A stretch of DNA of 64,000 bases from positions 1 through 64,000 of the forward strand of contig CAYFIR010000002.1 in assembly GCA_964343195.1 (NCBI GenBank). Direction: 5' to 3'. Each line of letters starts with the position of its first letter. Positions within the stretch are counted from its first letter, which is position 1. Both the position numbers and the translations under genes were made by a program. The DNA comes from CAYVAP01 sp964343195 (GTDB lineage: Bacteria > Bacteroidota > Bacteroidia > J057). The notes below the pieces were generated by a model that saw nothing but the letters and a program-made list of their open reading frames with translations, was not told the DNA's origin and did no database searches. This document shows, one piece after another, positions 1-6,349 of the stretch.

Positions 1-266
1 GTAGCCATGTCGTGGAACATCAGTTCGTGTATGTTGTAGGAACAGTATGGCATGACCGGAAAGGTATCCAGCATATCTGAGACTGCTTCTAGTGACTCTG
101 CGACAAACACTACCCATACCAGGCTTCGATCCATCGCAAGGGAATAAGAGCGTATGCTCCCTTCGTTGAAAAGATCATTGATTCTCGCCCGCTGAGATGG
201 AATCAGATTGGCAAATTCCTGGGTAAATACTTCAGGCAGAATTACCTCGACCATAAACTGTTTCAT
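1..266 (-). CDS. Muconolactone isomerase / YciI-like small protein, 3' end cut by window
   Basis: The reading frame starts at ATG 264-266 on the minus strand and runs off the window start, so the C-terminus is missing; 88 codons are visible. The protein opens MKQFMVEVILPEVF and has alternating beta and helix segments, including RARINDLFNEGSIRSY and LVWVVFVAESLEA. This pattern fits the ferredoxin-like alpha/beta barrel fold of muconolactone delta-isomerase-like and YciI-like proteins. No aromatic-degradation genes are nearby, so the enzyme name should be read as a fold label only. The gene is transcribed away from fba, and an old repeat copy (284-384) lies just upstream of its start. Family call moderate, exact function unknown. 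Confidence 0.55.
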   Translation of the reverse strand, partial: MKQFMVEVILPEVFTQEFANLIPSQRARINDLFNEGSIRSYSLAMDRSLVWVVFVAESLEAVSDMLDTFPVMPYCSYNIHELMFHDMA

Positions 267-283
267 CAACTACATCAATTACC

Positions 284-384
284 CCAGTGAATTGGATTTG
301 GGATCAGTAATTCGTCCTTGAAAGTGCCGCTGGCGAGCATTTAATACGAATTACGAATGGTCCATTACTTAATTCCGCAGGCAC
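284..384 (+). repeat. Composite intergenic repeat, arm A
   Basis: This stretch aligns by eye with 38182-38323. Shared blocks are TTGAAAGTGC, ACGAATTACGAAT and AATTCCGCAGG, in the same order and spacing. It begins CCAGTGAATT, a degenerate form of the CTAGTGG terminus seen in other copies. It is followed by the fba terminator hairpin (405-431) and then by an opposed arm (503-572). Confidence 0.6.
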
Positions 385-390
385 TGGTAC

Positions 391-431
391 CCAAAAACAA
401 AAAGGGGATAGCGCTTGGATAGCGCTATCCC
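391..431 (-). terminator. Rho-independent terminator of fba
   Basis: An 11-bp perfect stem (GGGATAGCGCT, 405-415, with AGCGCTATCCC, 421-431) is followed on the minus strand by a T-rich tract (CCTTTTTGTTTTTGG). It lies about 135 bp downstream of the fba stop. The tract is shared with the terminator at 51676-51710, whose stem is unrelated. Confidence 0.75.
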
Positions 432-502
432 TGGCACTTATATCTTTACGATTCTATCAACTAGTAGTTTCAGAACGAAATAACCTACCGATTAATGAGG
501 CA

Positions 503-572
503 GCAATGGCCTGACTGTCATAGGTTTTTCTCACGAATCAGGAATACCAAATTTCGAATTCCTTCCACTAGA
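503..572 (-). repeat. Composite intergenic repeat, arm F, overlapping the fba stop codon
   Basis: On the minus strand this arm begins CTAGTGGAAGG, and the TAG within CTAGTGG is the fba stop codon (568-570). It shares AATACCAAATTTCGAATTC and CCTGACTGT (plus-strand forms) with the interrupted copy at 20905-21128. It faces arm A across the fba terminator hairpin. Confidence 0.65.
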
Positions 573-1653
573 GGTTATGTACGCCTACTGCGTTGAGGTC
601 TTCAAATGCCTCAGAAAGGCGCTTGATAAAGCTGGATTCAGCTTCACGCAACCACTTGCGAGGATCGTAATTCTTCTTGTTTGGCTTGTCATCACCATCG
701 GGGTTTCCAATCTGAGCCTGCAGATAATCATGTTTGCTGGCTTCATAGGCACGTACGCCATCCCAGAAGGCCCACTGAGTGTCTGTGTCGATGTTCATCT
801 TCACAGCACCGTACTCGATAGCTGCGCGGATGTCTTCACGAGAAGAACCAGAACCACCATGGAACACAAAGTTGATGGGGGTATCAGTTGACAATCCGAA
901 CTTATCCTTCACATATTCCTGAGAGTTCTTTAGGATAATTGGACGCAACTCCACGTTACCGGGCTTATAGACTCCGTGAACATTCCCGAAAGCAGCCGCA
1001 ACAGTAAAGTGCTCGCTCACAGATTTCAGGCGCTCATATGCGTAGGCTACCTCTTCAGGCTGGGTATACAGACGAGAGCTATCCACGTCGGTGTTATCCA
1101 CTCCGTCTTCTTCACCACCTGTCACACCAAGCTCGATTTCGATGGTCATTCCCATCTCATTCATGCGCTTGAAATATTCAGTAGAAATATCCAGGTTCTC
1201 TTCGATTGGCTCTTCAGAAAGATCCAGCATGTGAGAGCTGTACAATGGGCGTTTGAACTGCTCGTAGTACTTCTCTCCGTGATCCAGCATTCCAGAAACC
1301 CAGGGAAGGAGCTTCTTGGCAGCGTGGTCGGTGTGGAGGATAACAGTTACTCCATAGGCTTCGGCCATCTGATGTACGTGCATGGCGCCGGATACTGCTC
1401 CCAAAACTGCGGCGTTCTGACCTTCGTTTGACAGGCCTTTTCCGGCAAAGAAATGGGCACCCCCATTTGAGAACTGGATGATAACAGGAGAATTTACATC
1501 ACGGGCCGTCTCCAGAGCAGCGTTTACGGTGTTGGTACCGACAACATTAACTGCGGGAAGAGCAAAGTTTTTTTCGTTTGCAAAGTCCAGTAGGTCCTGA
1601 ACTTCCTGTCCATGAAGTACTCCTGGACGAAACTTACGGTTTGTTGTTATCAC
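568..1653 (-). CDS. fbaA: Class II fructose-bisphosphate aldolase
   Basis: Zn-dependent aldolase that reversibly cleaves fructose 1,6-bisphosphate to dihydroxyacetone phosphate and glyceraldehyde 3-phosphate, in cytosolic glycolysis/gluconeogenesis. The sequence follows the E. coli FbaA (class IIA) pattern throughout: NFALPAVNVVGT, HTDHAAKKLLPW with the catalytic Asp and zinc-binding His, GGEEDGVDN, FGNVHGVYKPGN, FVFHGGSGS and KMNIDTDTQWA. I chose the GTG at 1653 because AGGAAAG precedes it and the product is then 361 aa, close to the 359 aa of E. coli. An in-frame TTG at 1707 would add 18 residues. The stop codon TAG lies inside the terminus of a dispersed repeat (503-572), and a strong terminator follows at 391-431. 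Function is confident; the start is fairly confident. Confidence 0.95.
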   Translation of the reverse strand: MITTNRKFRPGVLHGQEVQDLLDFANEKNFALPAVNVVGTNTVNAALETARDVNSPVIIQFSNGGAHFFAGKGLSNEGQNAAVLGAVSGAMHVHQMAEAYGVTVILHTDHAAKKLLPWVSGMLDHGEKYYEQFKRPLYSSHMLDLSEEPIEENLDISTEYFKRMNEMGMTIEIELGVTGGEEDGVDNTDVDSSRLYTQPEEVAYAYERLKSVSEHFTVAAAFGNVHGVYKPGNVELRPIILKNSQEYVKDKFGLSTDTPINFVFHGGSGSSREDIRAAIEYGAVKMNIDTDTQWAFWDGVRAYEASKHDYLQAQIGNPDGDDKPNKKNYDPRKWLREAESSFIKRLSEAFEDLNAVGVHNL

Positions 1654-1877
1654 AAGCTTTCCTATTAAGGTGTTTAGCAAAAAAAGCGACCGTTGGGTCA
1701 CTGGCAAGGTAGCTATTTTTTGAGTTGGAGGGCAAATAATCCCCGCATATAATGCTAGTCCAAACTGTTTAATTCGGGCTTTACTGCCATGGCAATACTA
1801 AAAAGATGGGCCCAGCACAAATGTGCCAGGCCACATACAATCCCAACAAACCACCACATTGAGAATCTTTATTCAAA

Positions 1878-2801
1878 CTAGGCCATTCGACCCAGGGAAT
1901 TTCCAATAAATGATGACTGACTCCGGTCATCTACAAAGTCAATGAAATCAGGAATTGTTTTGAAAATTTCAACTCCATCTGGAGCCTGATCAGCATGGGC
2001 TAGTGCCTGATATCCAGTCAACAAAACCTCCTGATCAGGACAGATTTTTTTCAGTTCTTCGATGTAGGGAAGCACATCTTCCTGTGAAGGATAACTGGTG
2101 ATGGTCGTAAATAGATAGTCTGGCTTATACAGTTCTACGATCATCGACAGATCCTTGAGGGGAAGGCTCTGTCCCAGGTATATCGCACGGTTGTTCCTTG
2201 ACTTGATCACGTAGGCTCCAAACAGGAGGCTAAGCTCGTGCAATTCTCCCTCAGGCAGGAAAAGGATATATTTCTTGGCGTCAGGCACCCTGGGGGCTAC
2301 CTGTCCATCTATGGCTACAATGAGCTTTTGCCGGATCAGGCCTGAGATAAAATGCTCATGGGCTGGGTTAATGCTGCCTGTCTGCCAAAGAATCCCAATT
2401 TGCTCCAGGAAAGGATACACAATGTGGATCATCGTATTCTCAAATCCAAACTGTAGCGTATTGGTTGAAATGATCTTCTCAAATCGCTCTTCGTCAAGAT
2501 TGACCATTGCTATCACGAGGGCATTCACCTGATTTGGATACTCCAGATTGGAATCCGAAATCCGCTTTACAATGTCCTGAATTTCCTTCCCGGACATATT
2601 GGCAATCTTGGAAATCTTATATCCATTCCGATTGAGGAAGGATATATTCAGGATCAGCCTCAGATCACTATCATCATAGTACCTGATATTGGTGGGCGTA
2701 CGCTTGGGTGAGATAATTTCATGACGCTGCTCCCACACTCGCAGAGTGTGTGCCTTAATACCAGATAACTGCTCGAGATCTTTGATCGTATAGCGTCCCA
2801 C
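1878..2801 (-). CDS. MerR-family regulator with B12-binding domain (CarH/LitR-like)
   Basis: The 307-aa protein has an N-terminal MerR winged helix (about residues 1-75, TIKDLEQLSGIKAHTLRVWE), a cobalamin cap domain (about 90-165) and a Rossmann-type B12-binding domain (about 175-295). The cap carries the W-x9-EH signature (Trp139, Glu149, His150). A His in EGELHELSLLFG (His188) sits where CarH has its lower cobalt ligand. In characterised CarH, adenosylcobalamin holds a repressor tetramer together in the dark, and light breaks it to derepress carotenoid genes. Here no crt genes are visible, so the target is unknown. Translation starts at GTG 2801, with a TACTTTTG box about 80 bp upstream. 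Domain call is strong; light sensing is inferred from the residues. Confidence 0.85.
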   Translation of the reverse strand: MGRYTIKDLEQLSGIKAHTLRVWEQRHEIISPKRTPTNIRYYDDSDLRLILNISFLNRNGYKISKIANMSGKEIQDIVKRISDSNLEYPNQVNALVIAMVNLDEERFEKIISTNTLQFGFENTMIHIVYPFLEQIGILWQTGSINPAHEHFISGLIRQKLIVAIDGQVAPRVPDAKKYILFLPEGELHELSLLFGAYVIKSRNNRAIYLGQSLPLKDLSMIVELYKPDYLFTTITSYPSQEDVLPYIEELKKICPDQEVLLTGYQALAHADQAPDGVEIFKTIPDFIDFVDDRSQSSFIGNSLGRMA

Positions 2802-3121
2802 AGGTGTTTTTTTCTTAGTTTGTTTTGCTCAATAAATAGGAAATTAAATATCCCTAAAATAAAATCCGATGGTGATACAAAAGTAGAATCGCATTCACAT
2901 AGAATAATCCCTATTTATCAAGTATTCGTGTTGGTTAACGGGCTGCCGAGACACATTGTTTAACTTTTCTTGAGATTTTTTTCACAAAATCTTTTATGCC
3001 CAACATTGCCCTATTCCGCTTTTTCGGTAAAACCCTCAAAATCCAGGCCCAATCACGTTTGTCCATTGCCGGAATAGCCCCATATTTAGGCCTGTCAAAT
3101 CCTAACTCCTACCTAGCAGTT
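2802..3121. other. Divergent intergenic region between merR-type gene and lipoprotein gene
   Basis: About 320 bp separate the divergent starts. The left part is A/T-rich and carries a TAnnTTTG box for the minus-strand regulator (2878-2885). A plus-strand frame stays open from 2996 into the lipoprotein gene, but its translation has no signal-peptide character before Met at 3122. I therefore treat 2996-3121 as leader sequence. No other structure was noticed. Confidence 0.5.
2878..2885 (-). promoter_or_regulatory. Bacteroidota -7 box for the B12-binding regulator
   Basis: Minus-strand TACTTTTG fits TAnnTTTG exactly and lies about 80 bp upstream of the GTG start. No convincing TTG -33 element is seen at the usual spacing. 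Confidence 0.4.
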
Positions 3122-4186
3122 ATGAATCGCTCTAACATCACCTGGTTTGTTTTCCTACTACTCTTCACCATGATTTTGGGTTGGGGCTGTGCCGATGACT
3201 CATCCCAAAGTGAGCAGCCGCCGGCAAGCGGCCCTGCCTTGCCCGGTGAGGAAGACGCACAGCCAGAGCCATCAGCAGCGGATCAGCCGCTTGAAGGACA
3301 GGCCTTATACCACATGGAATCTTACTACAGAGCACTTGAGGCTGAGCAGGTGGATGTGCAGCGTTTTTTTGCACCGGAGGTGGAGGTCTTCTTTGGATCT
3401 ACCGATGTTCCCCGAGAGCGAATAGCCCAAAGTTTACAGGGGACATTTGACCGAATCGAAGACCGGCAGATAACAATCGACCCCAGTTCCGTGGTGGCAG
3501 AAGCCACCTCTGAGGGCTATAGGGTCCGTTTTAGTGGTAAAAGCCAGCATACCCAATCGGAAAGTGGAGAATTGGTCAACAGCCAGTTTCAAAATGAGGT
3601 ACATTTTGACTCTGACTGGAAAATAGTCCGTTATCAGGATGCCAGTTCCAGGACAGCACCCGTATCATCAGACAGGGGAGACAACCTGATGCAGACTGCG
3701 CGCCTGTGTTTACAGGCTTTCAAAGGTGGACGGGTGCAACTGCTATCAAGCCTGATGCACCCAGAATATGGAACCTTTCTCCTGACCAAGCCAGGGGCAC
3801 TACCCGCCATTTACCACATCTTCGAAACCGCAGAACTCACCAAATACACCCCCTGGCTGGCAGATGGCATCTCCCAACTCCCCCTATCCCCACAAAAAGA
3901 GTCGCTTCCAGGCTTTACCTGTTCAGATTTGTTCTCAAAAGAAGGATGCTTCCTCGCAGAACTCTCAGAGCCATACCAGGCAGTGAGCGACATGATGAGC
4001 GCGATGAACAGGGTTGAGGTAGGACGATATGAGACAGACCAGGTAGATAGATCTACACAACTGGAGCAATATGTGTCAGCGCAGATGATTGATACCAGCT
4101 GGGGGGCAGCTCTCTATTTCGGAGAAATAGAAGGAAAATGGTATCTCCTTGTAATTGACATCGCTACCTACGACTGTTCTGCCTGA
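3122..4186 (+). CDS. Lipoprotein of unknown function, possible NTF2-like domain
   Basis: I place the start at ATG 3122 (354 aa) because it begins a clean lipoprotein signal: MNRSN, a hydrophobic run, then LGWGC with Cys23 as the likely lipidated residue. A longer frame from 2996 would bury this signal. A Ser/Pro/Glu-rich linker follows. Residues about 60-180 (starting ALYHMESYYRALEAEQVD) look like an NTF2-like cone fold, and residues 185-354 form a second domain with several Cys. I do not recognise the family. It sits 63 bp upstream of the RND adaptor gene on the same strand and may be co-transcribed with it. Envelope location is likely; function unknown. Confidence 0.7.
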   Translation: MNRSNITWFVFLLLFTMILGWGCADDSSQSEQPPASGPALPGEEDAQPEPSAADQPLEGQALYHMESYYRALEAEQVDVQRFFAPEVEVFFGSTDVPRERIAQSLQGTFDRIEDRQITIDPSSVVAEATSEGYRVRFSGKSQHTQSESGELVNSQFQNEVHFDSDWKIVRYQDASSRTAPVSSDRGDNLMQTARLCLQAFKGGRVQLLSSLMHPEYGTFLLTKPGALPAIYHIFETAELTKYTPWLADGISQLPLSPQKESLPGFTCSDLFSKEGCFLAELSEPYQAVSDMMSAMNRVEVGRYETDQVDRSTQLEQYVSAQMIDTSWGAALYFGEIEGKWYLLVIDIATYDCSA

Positions 4187-4249
4187 TTTAAAACTTCCTG
4201 CGGCTTTTTCCAGTTCTCATCCTTCATAACACATTCCCACCATTCACCC

Positions 4250-5335
4250 ATGAATAAAACAGCTACCAGATGGATTGCCATCATAGGCATCGCAGGTCTT
4301 ATGATTTTTTTTGCGGTAAAACGCTGGGGAGGCTCCGATAGTAATTCCCAATCGACTATGGAGGCATCCGCCAGCCCAGGCCTTCCAGGTGAAGCATCAA
4401 GTGGATTCCCGGTAGATGTCCAGATCCTCCACTCTGAGAGGCTGGTGGACCTGCTGACCGTTTCGGGTACCCTGGAAGCTGATGAAACGGTGAATGTCAG
4501 CAGCGAAATAGCGGGGAAGGTTCAGCGAATTTATTTTACCGAAGGTGCCTTTGTCAAAGCTGGACAGGTGCTGGCCAAACTCGATGATGCGGACCTTCAG
4601 GCAGAGCTTACCAAAGTTGAGTTCCAGCGGGACCTGGCCCAGCAACAGGAAACCCGACGAAAGCAACTTCTGGAAAAAGGGGGCCTGTCACAGGAAGAAT
4701 ATGATCAGGCACTCACAGAGTTGAATACTTATGAAGCAGAAATTGAACTGCTAAAAGTCAGGATTGGAAAAACTTCGATCCATGCTCCTTTCAGCGGCAA
4801 AATTGGGTTCCGCCTCATAAGTGAAGGGAGCTACCTTTCTCCCGGTACACAGGTGGCCCAACTGGTCAAGTCTTCCCCTATAAAAATTGCATTCTCCGTA
4901 CCGGAGCGCTACTCCACCAAAATGGTCAGAGGGCTGCCCATTACTTATACAGTTGAAGGACTGGATGACACCCTCTACGCCAGCGTATATGCCACTCGGC
5001 CTACCATCGACCCGGAAACCCGGACACTGGGGGTCAAGGCAAGAGGCACCAATCCTAATGGCGTTCTGGCTCCGGGAACCTTTGCTACCGTCACGGTTCA
5101 GCTAGACGAATACCCCAGGGCCCTCATGATTCCCAATCGAGCCGTAATGCCACAGCGAGAAAAGCAGGTGGTCTACCGGTTCAACCAGGGAAAGGCTGAA
5201 GCCGTGGACATCAAAACCGGAATCCGGCTTTCTGACAGGGTCCAGGTATTGAACGGCTTATCAGAAGGGGACACCCTGATTGTGTCAGGTCTCATCCAGA
5301 TGAGTCCCGGGCAGGAGGTAACCCTGAATGAGTAA
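4250..5335 (+). CDS. RND efflux periplasmic adaptor subunit (HlyD/MdtA-type)
   Basis: Membrane fusion protein (361 aa) of the kind that links an RND inner-membrane pump to a TolC-like channel. It has an N-terminal anchor (residues 7-25), the first half of a lipoyl-like domain (IAGKVQRIYFTEGAFVKAG), a coiled-coil hairpin (about 120-170, rich in Glu/Gln/Lys), the second lipoyl half (ISEGSYLSPGTQVAQLV), and beta-barrel and membrane-proximal domains (PGTFATVTVQLDEYPRAL, VVYRFNQGKAEAVDIKTG). Length and domain order are normal. No pump or TolC gene follows: downstream is a DUF5995-like gene. The adaptor must therefore serve a pump encoded elsewhere, or the cluster has decayed. Substrate unknown. 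Confidence 0.85.
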   Translation: MNKTATRWIAIIGIAGLMIFFAVKRWGGSDSNSQSTMEASASPGLPGEASSGFPVDVQILHSERLVDLLTVSGTLEADETVNVSSEIAGKVQRIYFTEGAFVKAGQVLAKLDDADLQAELTKVEFQRDLAQQQETRRKQLLEKGGLSQEEYDQALTELNTYEAEIELLKVRIGKTSIHAPFSGKIGFRLISEGSYLSPGTQVAQLVKSSPIKIAFSVPERYSTKMVRGLPITYTVEGLDDTLYASVYATRPTIDPETRTLGVKARGTNPNGVLAPGTFATVTVQLDEYPRALMIPNRAVMPQREKQVVYRFNQGKAEAVDIKTGIRLSDRVQVLNGLSEGDTLIVSGLIQMSPGQEVTLNE

Positions 5336-5471
5336 GCCTCCGCGGAGTTTTTGGGGTACGATTCATGATATCACCCTGCAGGTTTGGTTATGGGACATCC
5401 TGATTTGTGAAAATGGGCCGGACTTTGCTAATTATCAATCGGGAAGACATAATACCCCTTCTCCAAGCAGA

Positions 5472-6263
5472 ATGCCATTTCCGATAAGTCCCAATACACA
5501 GAGCCTTGCAGAAGTCCTGACACAACTCGATCACATCATCGACTGGTCATGGAAAGAGAATAGCCGCCTTGGCTACTTCCCCTACATGTACCGACATGTC
5601 ACCAAAGCCGTAGCAATAGGCATCGAACAGGGACGCTTCGAAGATGGACCACGCATGGAGCAACTGGATGTGGTCTTTGCCAATCTGTATTTCAGGGCAC
5701 TGGCCAATTACCGTTCGGGAAATCCGCTTCCGGAATGCTGGCGCCTGGCCTTTGATGTATCGAGCCATCGCAGGGTAATGTTGGTACAGCACCTGTTTCT
5801 GGGGATGAACGCACACATCCGACATGACCTGGCGATTGCGGCTGCACTGGTGGCAAAACCCGGAGAGATTGAATCGCTCAAATCCGACTTCATGGAGATT
5901 AACTCCATTCTTGCCGAGTTGATAGACCAGACCCAACGAATCATCAACCGGGTCTCTCCCTCCTTCTGGGTAGTTGACATTCTCGGTATGCGATACGATG
6001 AAAAACTGGCTGCCATGATGCTTCGACAGGCCCGAAATGAAGCGTGGGAACTCGCCATTCAACTCGCAGCAGCAGGAGACCCCAATTCCCCCGAAATCCT
6101 CAAAACCGCAGACCAGTTGGCAACCCAGCAGGGGAAGAAGCTCCTCCACCCCACTTTATGGCCCCTTAAAATGGCATCCACATTGGCCTTTGGCCTTGAG
6201 CGCAAAAGTATCAGCAAAGTCCTAAAGTGCCTGCAAGATGAATTTCAGGAAGTAGGACAGTAA
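5472..6263 (+). CDS. DUF5995-family-like protein
   Basis: The 263-aa protein is alpha-helical and cytosolic in appearance. Conserved-looking blocks are LDHIIDWSWKENSRLGYFPY, YRHVTKAVAIGIEQGRF, MNAHIRHDLAIAAALV and RQARNEAWELA. These resemble DUF5995, a family of unknown biochemical role with a His/Asp-rich core. I prefer the ATG at 5472. The frame is also open from an ATG at 5328 that overlaps the adaptor stop by 8 bp, but that 48-residue extension has no domain character. Same strand and close spacing suggest it can be read with the adaptor gene. Family call is from memory of the pattern, moderate. Confidence 0.65.
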   Translation: MPFPISPNTQSLAEVLTQLDHIIDWSWKENSRLGYFPYMYRHVTKAVAIGIEQGRFEDGPRMEQLDVVFANLYFRALANYRSGNPLPECWRLAFDVSSHRRVMLVQHLFLGMNAHIRHDLAIAAALVAKPGEIESLKSDFMEINSILAELIDQTQRIINRVSPSFWVVDILGMRYDEKLAAMMLRQARNEAWELAIQLAAAGDPNSPEILKTADQLATQQGKKLLHPTLWPLKMASTLAFGLERKSISKVLKCLQDEFQEVGQ

Positions 6264-6349
6264 AAAATGCTAAGGCTGACCACTTCAAGCCAATCATCCA
6301 ATTCCCCTGTCCTTTTTGATTCAACCGAAAAGTTTGGGAATTTGAGATC

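Noticed and set aside
5547..6149. 200-codon minus-strand frame over the DUF5995-like gene
   Set aside because: Overlaps a better-supported gene and has no family resemblance.
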